Part shown: positions 27,648 to 35,271 of the stretch, in pieces
Numbering within the stretch: position 1 is the first letter of the stretch
Layout: the number at the start of each line of letters is the position of its first letter
Source: Ignavibacteriota bacterium
GTDB taxonomy: Bacteria; Bacteroidota; Ignavibacteria; UBA10030
Length of the DNA stretch: 64,000 nucleotides
Assembly (NCBI GenBank): GCA_003170475.1
Contig: PMZI01000081.1
Coordinates: forward strand, 13,558-77,557
Direction of reading: 5' to 3'
Program-made: the position numbers and the translations under genes
Notes under the pieces: model-generated
What the model saw: the letters and a program-made list of their open reading frames with translations, nothing else
Database searches by the model: none
Told to the model about the DNA's origin: nothing

Positions 27648-28898
27648 ATGCATTCACAACAAGCCAAAACTGAATCCGAGCGATGCCTGCAATGTTTCGA
27701 CGCTCCATGCATGGCCGCATGTCCGACGCATATCAATGTGCCGAAGTTCATCTCGATGATCAGAACGGACAACATCATCGGGGCCGCAGAAGTGGTGAAG
27801 ACTTCCAATGCGTTGGCCAACACCTGTGGCAAAATCTGCCCCGAGGAAGTCTTCTGTCAATCGGTCTGCACCCGCGGCAAGCAGGACTCGCCGATTCAGA
27901 TCCGTGAGCTGCATTTCTTCGCAACACAGCAGGAAGCGAAAAAGGGCTTTTCGGCGACGAAGATATTTCCGGCCTCGGGCAAAAACGTCGCGGTGATCGG
28001 AGCCGGACCGGCAGGGCTTGGATGTGCGTTTGAGCTTTCGAAACTCGGTTATCACGTTGACGTCTACGATGCTCAGAAACCCGGGGGTGTGCCCCGGAAA
28101 AGTATTCCATTGTTTCGGCTCGCACCGCGTGAACTGGAGTCGGATACGAAGTTCCTTTCGGGTTTCTTTGCGACGAAGAAGTGTCTTGTCGATTCAAAAA
28201 CATTTGAGCGGATCCACAGAGAGCACGATGCGACATTCCTCGCCGTTGGTCTTGGCCGGGACCGGTTGCTCGGTATTGCCGGGGAAAAGTTGAAAGGTGT
28301 GCTTCCCGTTCTGCAATTCCTCGAGAAGGCCAAAACCGCGCCCTCGAAGATGAACGTAGGGAAGAAGGTTGTGATCGTCGGCGGCGGCAACGTGTCGCTG
28401 GATGCCGCTGCTACGGCGAAGCGACTTGGCGCCGAAAGTGTGGTCCTCATCTATCGCCGCGGCGAAAAAGAGATGCGCGTATGGAAGGGTGAACTCGACG
28501 AAGCGCGCCGGCAGGGAGTGGAGATCCGGTTCCTGATCAATCCAGTCAGCATTCTAGGAAAGAACAAGGTTGCCGGAATCAAGTGCATGCGAACTCGCTT
28601 AGGCAAGCAGAAGGACAAAACTGGCCGACCGGTACCGGTTGAGATCAAGGGTTCAGACTTCACCATCGATGCAGACACCATCGTCATCGCCATCGGGCAG
28701 ACGATCGACGCGAATTGGCTGGGAGATTTCGAGCGAAAAGTGGGAGGGTACGTGAAAGTGCGCGAGAACTTTCGGACTTCTCTCCACGGAGTCTTTGCCG
28801 GAGGGGATATGATCGCCGGAGAAGGAACGATTGTGCAGTCCGTGTCGCATGGCAAGTACGCTGCACGGGCCATCCATGATTACTTATCAGTGAAGTGA
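27648..28898 (+). CDS. preT: Dihydropyrimidine dehydrogenase, NAD(P)H/FAD subunit (PreT-like)
   Basis: A 416-residue flavoprotein of the GltD/PreT type. The N-terminal cysteine-rich helical domain ('CLQCFDAPCMAACP', 'TCGKICPEEVFCQSVC') holds 4Fe-4S clusters. Two dinucleotide-binding sites follow: FAD 'VAVIGAGPAGLGCA' and NAD(P) 'VVIVGGGNVSLDAA'. The C-terminus has 'FAGGDMIAGEGTIVQSV'. Size and the PreA gene 10 nt downstream identify PreT, the partner that feeds electrons from NADH to the pyrimidine-reducing subunit. In E. coli's purine cluster the large protein YgfK, which includes a GltD-like part, sits in a similar place; the PreT-PreA pair may do the equivalent job here. It lies 78 nt after the 2Fe-2S gene. 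Confidence 0.9.
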   Translation: MHSQQAKTESERCLQCFDAPCMAACPTHINVPKFISMIRTDNIIGAAEVVKTSNALANTCGKICPEEVFCQSVCTRGKQDSPIQIRELHFFATQQEAKKGFSATKIFPASGKNVAVIGAGPAGLGCAFELSKLGYHVDVYDAQKPGGVPRKSIPLFRLAPRELESDTKFLSGFFATKKCLVDSKTFERIHREHDATFLAVGLGRDRLLGIAGEKLKGVLPVLQFLEKAKTAPSKMNVGKKVVIVGGGNVSLDAAATAKRLGAESVVLIYRRGEKEMRVWKGELDEARRQGVEIRFLINPVSILGKNKVAGIKCMRTRLGKQKDKTGRPVPVEIKGSDFTIDADTIVIAIGQTIDANWLGDFERKVGGYVKVRENFRTSLHGVFAGGDMIAGEGTIVQSVSHGKYAARAIHDYLSVK

Positions 28899-28908
28899 AG
28901 GGTGACCT

Positions 28909-30141
28909 ATGGAATACCAGAAGCTCAAGGAAATTGACATTTACCCGTTGCGTGATATGTCGTACGATTTTCTGGGAATCCACCTCGAGAATCCTTTCAT
29001 CCTTGCAGCCGCCCCTTCGACGGATAATCTTGACATGGTGCGCCGAGCGTTTGAGATGGGCTGGGCCGGAGCGATCCTGAAGACGACGTCCGTGGAAGGT
29101 AACCGCGTGGATCTTGCGTATCCGATGATGTCGACGTTCGATCATGAAGGACGGAAACTGTTCGGCATGGGAAACATCGATCTGATCTCCGAGCGGCACA
29201 TCGACGAGATTGAGCATGACGTCAAGGTGCTGAAAAAAGAGTTTCCTGAGAAAATGGTAGCGGCCAGCATCATGGCGGGCCGAAAGGAAGACTGGCAATC
29301 GCTCGTCGAACGGCTTGAAAAGGCCGGTGCCGACCTGATTGAATGCAGCTTCTCCTGTCCTCAGGGAAACATCGGCGAGGATCCGGGAAAGATGCTCGCA
29401 CAGAGCCTGAGTGCGACCGAGCTCACCGCGCGATGGGTCAAAGAGGCCACAAAAAAGATTCCGGTGTCCATCAAGATCACGCCCCATGTTACTGACATCG
29501 TTGAAGTGGCGAGAGCAGTAAAGCGAAGCGGCTGCGACGCTCTTACGGCGTCCAACTCGATCCAGGCTTTGATGGGCATTGATATCCGCTCATTCTCACC
29601 GTATCCCAATGTCGGGGGAAAATCCACGTACAGCGGCATGACGGGACCGGCGATCAAGCCGATCACCCTTCGGACGATAGCAGAGATCGCACGTAATGTC
29701 GATATCCCGATTCTCGGCACGGGCGGAGCTTCGACCTGGAGCGATGCTGTAGAATTCATGGCGGTTGGAGCTGGTGTCGTCGAGCTTTGTACGGTTGTCA
29801 TGCACTATGGCTTCCGGGTGATCGACGACCTGAAAAGCGGCATGTCGCACTATCTTGAAGAGATGAACTTCTCATCACCGGCAGTGCTTGTTGGCAAAGC
29901 ACTCCCCAATATCGTCATGCACGACGATCTACAACGGAAGAAAATTCGGAGTCATATCAACAAGAAACTCTGCATTGCGTGCGACCTTTGCTATGTCGCA
30001 TGCAGAGATGGTGGTCACATGGCGATCGATCAGAAACCGAGTCGGGTGCCGCACGTTGAGTGGGAACGCTGCGTCGGGTGCGGGCTTTGCCAGCATGTGT
30101 GCCCGGTCGAGAGTTGTATCGAAATGCATATCATGGCGTGA
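28909..30141 (+). CDS. preA: Dihydropyrimidine dehydrogenase, FMN/4Fe-4S subunit (PreA-like)
   Basis: A 410-residue FMN TIM-barrel enzyme of the dihydroorotate/dihydropyrimidine dehydrogenase family. The active-site loop 'IECSFSCPQGN' and FMN-phosphate segment 'ILGTGGASTWSDA' are present. The C-terminal ferredoxin domain has two 4Fe-4S motifs, 'CIACDLCYVAC' and 'CVGCGLCQHVC'. Length and layout match E. coli PreA. With PreT it would reduce uracil or thymine to the dihydro form or oxidise it back; the hydantoinase at the head of the island can open the dihydropyrimidine ring. In this setting the true substrate might instead be a purine-derived ring. Confidence 0.91.
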   Translation: MEYQKLKEIDIYPLRDMSYDFLGIHLENPFILAAAPSTDNLDMVRRAFEMGWAGAILKTTSVEGNRVDLAYPMMSTFDHEGRKLFGMGNIDLISERHIDEIEHDVKVLKKEFPEKMVAASIMAGRKEDWQSLVERLEKAGADLIECSFSCPQGNIGEDPGKMLAQSLSATELTARWVKEATKKIPVSIKITPHVTDIVEVARAVKRSGCDALTASNSIQALMGIDIRSFSPYPNVGGKSTYSGMTGPAIKPITLRTIAEIARNVDIPILGTGGASTWSDAVEFMAVGAGVVELCTVVMHYGFRVIDDLKSGMSHYLEEMNFSSPAVLVGKALPNIVMHDDLQRKKIRSHINKKLCIACDLCYVACRDGGHMAIDQKPSRVPHVEWERCVGCGLCQHVCPVESCIEMHIMA

Positions 30142-30177
30142 TGGATTGCTCCAGCAAGGTCTGACTACGGGAAAGCG

Positions 30178-31365
30178 ATGACACAAAAACAATTGCGGAC
30201 AAAAATCAAAGAGCTGAAGAAGCTCAAGCTCAGCATGTTCAACAAGGACTTCCTGCTCACGTGGGAACGCTCCGATGACGAACTCAAAGGCGTGCTGCTT
30301 GTGGCTGAGCTCTTCAAGGAAATGCACAAAGCAGGGATTTCATTCCGGACGTTCGACACCGGTCTCGCAATCTCGATCTTCCGCGACAAGTCAACGCGCA
30401 CGCGTTTCAGCTTTGCCTCTGCGGTCAACGCGCTGGGATTGGGTTTGTCGGAGCTCGATGAGGAGAAATCGCAGATTGCACACGGTGAGACGATTCGTGA
30501 GACTGCTAATATGATTTCCTTTCTTGCGGAGACGATCGGAATTCGCGATGACATGTTTCTCGGCGAAGGGAATAAGTACATGCGGGTGGTGGGGGCGGCT
30601 GTGCAAGAGGGATTTGAAAAAGGAGTGCTCCACCGCCGGCCGAGTGTTGTGAATCTGCAGTGCGATATCGATCATCCGACACAATCGCTCGCTGACCTGA
30701 TGCAATTGAGGTCCCACTTCGGTTCGCTCAAGGACCTGCGCGGCAAGAAGATTGCAATGACGTGGGCTTATTCTCCCAGCTATGGAAAACCGTTGTCGGT
30801 GCCGCAAGGCATTATCGGTTTGATGACAAGATTTGGCATGGATGTATCACTCGCTTCCCCCAAAGGCTATGATTTGATTCCGGACGTAGTCAAAGTGGCG
30901 CGGAACAACGCAAACCAGCAGGGAGGGTCTTTCAGGATCGTTGAGAGCATGGAAGAGGCATTTGAGAATGCAGATGTTGTCTATCCAAAATCCTGGGCAC
31001 CCTACCAGGTTATGCAGCGGAGGACGGAGTTGCTCAACAAGAACGACAAATCCGGTCTTGTCGAACTCGAGAAGGAGTGCCTCGCAAACAATGCTCGCCA
31101 TAAGGATTGGGAATGCGACGAGCGAAAGATGAAGCTCACGAAGAAGGGGGCCGCGCTTTACATGCATTGCCTGCCGGCCGACATTTCAGGCATGAGTTGT
31201 GTTCAAGGCGAAGTGTCCAAGAATGTCTTCGACAAATACAGGCTCGCAACGTACGCCGAAGCCAGCTTCAAACCCTTTGTCATCGCAGCAATTGTTTTTC
31301 TGACGCGAATCGAAAAGCCTTTTGAGAAGCTGACAAAGCTGATAAGCAAGAAGACCCTAAGATGA
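30178..31365 (+). CDS. ygeW: Knotted carbamoyltransferase YgeW
   Basis: A 395-residue member of the aspartate/ornithine carbamoyltransferase family that agrees throughout with E. coli YgeW: 'FRDNSTRTRFSYAS'-type carbamoyl-phosphate loop (here FRDKSTRTRFSFAS), 'IAHGETIRETANMISF', 'LQCDIDHPTQS', 'MTWAYSPSYGKPLSVPQG', 'YPKSWAPY' and 'MHCLPADISG'. The family has an unusual trefoil knot and an unproven substrate; in purine-degrading clusters it may form carbamoyl phosphate for ATP synthesis. Its ATG follows GGGAAAG. The carbamoylated compound could be a breakdown product released by the hydantoinase. Identification is very firm; the reaction is not established. Confidence 0.95.
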   Translation: MTQKQLRTKIKELKKLKLSMFNKDFLLTWERSDDELKGVLLVAELFKEMHKAGISFRTFDTGLAISIFRDKSTRTRFSFASAVNALGLGLSELDEEKSQIAHGETIRETANMISFLAETIGIRDDMFLGEGNKYMRVVGAAVQEGFEKGVLHRRPSVVNLQCDIDHPTQSLADLMQLRSHFGSLKDLRGKKIAMTWAYSPSYGKPLSVPQGIIGLMTRFGMDVSLASPKGYDLIPDVVKVARNNANQQGGSFRIVESMEEAFENADVVYPKSWAPYQVMQRRTELLNKNDKSGLVELEKECLANNARHKDWECDERKMKLTKKGAALYMHCLPADISGMSCVQGEVSKNVFDKYRLATYAEASFKPFVIAAIVFLTRIEKPFEKLTKLISKKTLR

Positions 31366-31445
31366 GACGAATTGTCCGTGATGAGGAATCCGTGACGATT
31401 CGTGTAGTTTCCGTGTAACCCGTGGTTCATTCTCCAGGAATCAAC

Positions 31446-32894
31446 ATGTCAAAGCTGATCAAACAACTCTCTCCGGATGTTATCAAGAAAACTGCGCAGC
31501 GGTGCAAAGAGCGTGGTGTCATCATACCGACATTTGCGCAAATGCGGGATCCGAAGCTTGTACCGGACTCGGTCAAGTCGAAGCTCAAAACCATCGGCCT
31601 CTGGGACATCAATCCGCTGAATCTTTTTCGGATTACATGGAAGAATGATATCACGACAGGATCATTCGGAGGGGTGAATTATTTGGAGATTCCATCAAGT
31701 GTCACGGGCATCAAGGCGCGTGTCATCGGACTGATAGGCAAGTACTTCCCCACGGGAGCCCACAAGGTGGGCGCGGCATTCGGCTGTCTGGTGCCGAGGC
31801 TCGTGAGCGGCGAGTTCGATCCTTCGCGTCACAAGGCGGTGTGGCCCTCGACGGGTAATTTTTGCCGGGGTGGAGCATTCGATTGTGCCCTTCTCGGATG
31901 CACGCCGGTAGCGATTCTCCCGGAGGACATGTCGAAAGAGCGGTTTCAGTGGCTTCGAGAGATCGGCGCTGAGGTCATCGCCACTCCGGGCTGCGAGTCG
32001 AACGTGAAGGAAATCTATGACAAGTGCTGGGAGCTCAAGAAAGATCCCATGAATATCATCTTCAATCAGTTTGAGGAATTTGGCAATCCCATCTGGCACT
32101 ACAATGTGACGGGACCTGCCATTGAGGAAGTATTCGCGAACATCTCAACGAGCGCACGAGCGGCTGCGTATGTTTCCGCTACCGGATCGGCTGGGACGAT
32201 TGCGGCGGGGGACTACCTGAAGAAAAAGTATCCGCATCTGAAGATCGTTGCAAGCGAAGCTCTCCAATGTCCGACCCTTTGGATGAACGGCTTTGGCGGA
32301 CATCGGATCGAGGGAATTGGTGACAAACACGTTCCCTGGGTTCACAATGTGCGCAACACCGATGCCGTGGCGGCGATTGATGATGAGGATTGCATGCGCG
32401 TGCTTCGCCTTTTCAATGAACCGGAGGGGAAGAAGTATCTCTCTTCCTTTGGGCTTTCTGAGGCAGAGCTCGATCACTTGTCGCTCTTGGGCATTTCCGG
32501 TATTGGCAACGTGCTCGCAGCGATCAAGACGGCAAAATACTTCGAGCTGACAGAAGACGACGTCGTGTTCACGATCTTCACTGATTCGGTTGAACTCTAT
32601 CGGTCGCGTCTTGAGGAATTGAGTAAGGAACACGGACCTTATTCGACCATCGAAGCCGCAAAGGACCATGCCGGTCCGCTGGCACATCAATCGATCGATT
32701 TCTTCAAGGAGTTGGGTTACTACGACCGAAAAGCAATTCACAATCTGAAATACTTTACGTGGGTGGAGCAGCAGGGAAGAACTTCCGAAGAGCTGAACGC
32801 TCAATGGAATCCCGAATATTGGCGTAGCCTGTTTGAGGACGAGGTGGGGTATTTCGACAAGCTGATCACTGATTTCAATACGCTGGCAAGTTGA
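31446..32894 (+). CDS. Fold-type II PLP-dependent enzyme of about 480 residues, unassigned reaction
   Basis: A PLP enzyme of the tryptophan-synthase-beta/cysteine-synthase superfamily. K107 in 'PTGAHKVGAAFG' is the likely Schiff-base lysine, 'WPSTGNFCRGG' follows as the substrate/cofactor loop and 'SATGSAGTIAAGDYL' as the phosphate loop. At 482 residues it is larger than cysteine synthase, with a C-terminal extension rich in aromatic residues ('YYDRKAIHNLKYFTWVEQQG'). It lies between ygeW and ygeY, exactly where E. coli has the diaminopropionate ammonia-lyase ygeX, but its motifs are not those of YgeX ('GGAYA', 'TTDGNHGRG'). It may be a functional replacement that releases ammonia from the amino acid left after ring breakdown. 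The start is the ATG preceded by AGGA. Confidence 0.8.
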   Translation: MSKLIKQLSPDVIKKTAQRCKERGVIIPTFAQMRDPKLVPDSVKSKLKTIGLWDINPLNLFRITWKNDITTGSFGGVNYLEIPSSVTGIKARVIGLIGKYFPTGAHKVGAAFGCLVPRLVSGEFDPSRHKAVWPSTGNFCRGGAFDCALLGCTPVAILPEDMSKERFQWLREIGAEVIATPGCESNVKEIYDKCWELKKDPMNIIFNQFEEFGNPIWHYNVTGPAIEEVFANISTSARAAAYVSATGSAGTIAAGDYLKKKYPHLKIVASEALQCPTLWMNGFGGHRIEGIGDKHVPWVHNVRNTDAVAAIDDEDCMRVLRLFNEPEGKKYLSSFGLSEAELDHLSLLGISGIGNVLAAIKTAKYFELTEDDVVFTIFTDSVELYRSRLEELSKEHGPYSTIEAAKDHAGPLAHQSIDFFKELGYYDRKAIHNLKYFTWVEQQGRTSEELNAQWNPEYWRSLFEDEVGYFDKLITDFNTLAS

Positions 32895-32906
32895 GGAAAA
32901 CGAGCA

Positions 32907-34112
32907 ATGCAAAAAGAGATTCTCGCAGCGGCACAGAAGAATGAGCGAAAAGTCGTGCAATTCCTTCGCGACCTCATCGCAATCAAGTCCCTGAGTTCTC
33001 AGGAAGAAGAGGTCATCTACCGCATCAAGAAAGAAATGGAATCGAGCGGTTACGATGAAGTGACAATCGATCCGATGGGCAACATCCTCGGTCGCATCGG
33101 AAAAGGGAAACATATCATTGCCCTTGACGCGCACGTGGATACTGTCGACGTCGGGAATCCGGCAAATTGGACGGTTGATCCGTTCAAGGGGGCGGAGAAA
33201 GACGGCATCGTCTACGGACGAGGGGCATGCGATATGAAAGGTGCGCTCGCGTCGATTGTCTACGGCGGCAAGATCATCAAGGATCTCGGGCTCGAGGATG
33301 ACTACACGTTGTACGTTGTCGGAAGCGTCCAGGAAGAGGACTGCGATGGTCTCTGCTGGCAATACATCATCAATGAAGACAAGCTTCGACCGGAAATCGT
33401 CGTGATCGCAGAGCCGACGAATCTCGGCATCTATCGCGGGCACCGCGGGCGGATGGAAATTGAGGTACGCACGAAAGGCATCTCTTGTCACGGTTCTGCA
33501 CCGGAACGAGGCGTTAACGCGGTCTACAAGATGGCCCCGATCATCCAGGACATCGAGAAGTTGAACGAACGTCTGACAGGCGAGCCATTCCTCGGCAGGG
33601 GCACGGTCACGATCGCGGAAATTCGTTCCACATCTCCTTCGCTCTGCGCTGTCGCCGACTCGGCCACCATTCACCTTGATCGGCGTTTGGCTGCGACGGA
33701 CAGCCTGTTATCCGCCACAAAGGAAATTCAGGATCTCCCGAGCGTGAAAAACGCTCAAGCAGAGGTCGTCGTTATTGACTATGCCGTCCCAAGCTGGCGC
33801 GGCCTGACGTATCCCACCAAGAAATACTATCCAACCTGGCTTCTGCCTGAGAACCATCCTGCTCTCAAGAGCGGGGTAGGGGCGTTCGAGAAACTCTTTG
33901 CCGAGAAGCCGGTGGTCAATCGCTGGCAATTCAGCACGAATGGTGTTGCGGTGATGGGCATGCATGGTATCCCATGCATCGGATTTGGTCCGGGCAATGA
34001 GATCTATGCACACATGGCCACAGAACAAATTGCCATCGAACAGCTCGTCAAAGCAATGGCTTGGTACGCGATGTTTCCTCTGGTGTACACCGATTCTGCA
34101 CGAGTACGATAA
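32907..34112 (+). CDS. ygeY: YgeY family M20 metallohydrolase
   Basis: A 401-residue M20-type deacylase/peptidase agreeing closely with E. coli YgeY: 'IDPMGNILGRIG', metal ligands in 'LDAHVDTVD' and 'GRGACDMKG', 'GSVQEEDCDGLCWQYII', 'YRGHRGRMEIEV', 'CHGSAPERG' and 'STNGVAVMG'. Members of this group travel with ygeW and ssnA in purine/urate clusters and probably hydrolyse an N-acyl or N-carbamoyl amino acid. It starts 12 nt after the PLP gene and ends 10 nt before the XdhC gene, so all three are one transcript. Confidence 0.94.
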   Translation: MQKEILAAAQKNERKVVQFLRDLIAIKSLSSQEEEVIYRIKKEMESSGYDEVTIDPMGNILGRIGKGKHIIALDAHVDTVDVGNPANWTVDPFKGAEKDGIVYGRGACDMKGALASIVYGGKIIKDLGLEDDYTLYVVGSVQEEDCDGLCWQYIINEDKLRPEIVVIAEPTNLGIYRGHRGRMEIEVRTKGISCHGSAPERGVNAVYKMAPIIQDIEKLNERLTGEPFLGRGTVTIAEIRSTSPSLCAVADSATIHLDRRLAATDSLLSATKEIQDLPSVKNAQAEVVVIDYAVPSWRGLTYPTKKYYPTWLLPENHPALKSGVGAFEKLFAEKPVVNRWQFSTNGVAVMGMHGIPCIGFGPGNEIYAHMATEQIAIEQLVKAMAWYAMFPLVYTDSARVR

Positions 34113-34122
34113 ACTTATTTCC

Positions 34123-35241
34123 ATGACAGACATTCTTTCTGAGATCGTCGTCGCTCTGAGAAATCAAGAGAGCGTTGTCCTCGCAACGATCGTCGCATCG
34201 TCGGGTTCGACGCCGTTGCCGTCCGGTTCATCGATGCTCGTGAGGCGGGACGGGAAAACCGCGGTGGGAACTATCGGTGGCGGTGCCGTAGAGGCGAATG
34301 TGATCGCAGATGCAAAAGAGTTCTTCTCGGGAAACCTGAGTTCAGTCGTCAAACAGTTTGAACTGAGCGAGGGAGATCTCGAAGTGGGGATGATCTGCGG
34401 CGGAACCATCGACGTCTTGATCGAAAAGATAACATCGGATGCTCTTCCGCTCTTTTTTCAATTGATGAGTTTACGGGATGCCGGGGGCGATTGTATCCTG
34501 CTCCGTGCAGTGGATTTGACAAAGTTGAATGTGCGTCGCAAGATCGTGGACGGGACAGCCCAACAAACACTTCAGCTCTCGCAGTCTGCTGATCTGCTCG
34601 AGGAGCTTGGAGTCTCCGGAGAGAAATTTCTTCCGTGTCTTCAACGCTCACATCGTGAAGAATCTGTGGGCCGGGTGTCGGGATTGAGGGGGGAGCTGAT
34701 CATTCAACCGATTGCGGGAACGCAGCCTCTGATTATTTTCGGTGGGGGGCACGTGGGTCGGTCCCTGTCAAGGCTCGCTGCTCTGTCCGGGTTTTCTGTT
34801 ATGGTCGTTGATGATCGGGCGGAGTATGCACTCCAGAGCCGATTCCCGGAGGCAGCGCGGACAATCTCAAAGAGCTGGAGTGAAGCGTTCGGAGATTTGA
34901 AGATACGCCCGGCGACATCCATTGTCATCGTTACTCGCGGCCATCAATCTGATGCAGAAGTCCTGCACCAGGCCGTCACAGCTCCGGCGCGCTACGTTGG
35001 TATGATCGGAAGCAAGAAGAAAGTCGCTGCCACATTCGCGCGACTCCTGAAAGACGGCGTGCCTCTCGCCGAACTGAAACGTGTCCATGCTCCCATAGGC
35101 CTGGATATCGGTGCGGTGACGGCGGAGGAAATTGCGGTGAGCATTCTCGCCGAGCTTATCAGTGCGCGGCGAGGCTTTCAGAGCGTCTCGGTCCCGATGT
35201 CTGTGCAGATGAACTCATGGTTCGATCAGCCTGACTTGTGA
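34123..35241 (+). CDS. xdhC: XdhC/CoxI family molybdenum hydroxylase maturation factor, copy 1
   Basis: A 372-residue protein with the XdhC N-terminal domain ('SSGSTPLPSGSSMLVR', 'GTIGGGAVEANV', 'GMICGGTIDVLIE') and a C-terminal Rossmann domain ('LIIFGGGHVGRSLS', 'MIGSKKKVAATFARL', 'HAPIGLDIGAVTAEEIAVSI'). XdhC binds molybdenum cofactor, helps exchange an oxo for a sulfido ligand, and inserts the cofactor into xanthine dehydrogenase. The ATG lies 10 nt after ygeY. The frame is open far upstream inside ygeY, but that part is a shadow of the upstream gene. A second XdhC copy is encoded at 37.05 kb, perhaps one for each hydroxylase. Confidence 0.92.
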   Translation: MTDILSEIVVALRNQESVVLATIVASSGSTPLPSGSSMLVRRDGKTAVGTIGGGAVEANVIADAKEFFSGNLSSVVKQFELSEGDLEVGMICGGTIDVLIEKITSDALPLFFQLMSLRDAGGDCILLRAVDLTKLNVRRKIVDGTAQQTLQLSQSADLLEELGVSGEKFLPCLQRSHREESVGRVSGLRGELIIQPIAGTQPLIIFGGGHVGRSLSRLAALSGFSVMVVDDRAEYALQSRFPEAARTISKSWSEAFGDLKIRPATSIVIVTRGHQSDAEVLHQAVTAPARYVGMIGSKKKVAATFARLLKDGVPLAELKRVHAPIGLDIGAVTAEEIAVSILAELISARRGFQSVSVPMSVQMNSWFDQPDL

Positions 35242-35271
35242 CCGACTGCAAAGTCTCAACGATCTCTCGCG

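Noticed and set aside
31446-32894. Identification as ygeX (diaminopropionate ammonia-lyase)
   Set aside because: Position fits, but length (about 480 against about 400 residues) and motifs do not match YgeX; kept as an unassigned PLP enzyme.
33964-34122. Longer XdhC frame starting inside ygeY
   Set aside because: The added 53 codons lie entirely inside the well-supported ygeY gene and show no family sequence; the ATG at 34123 is right after the ygeY stop.
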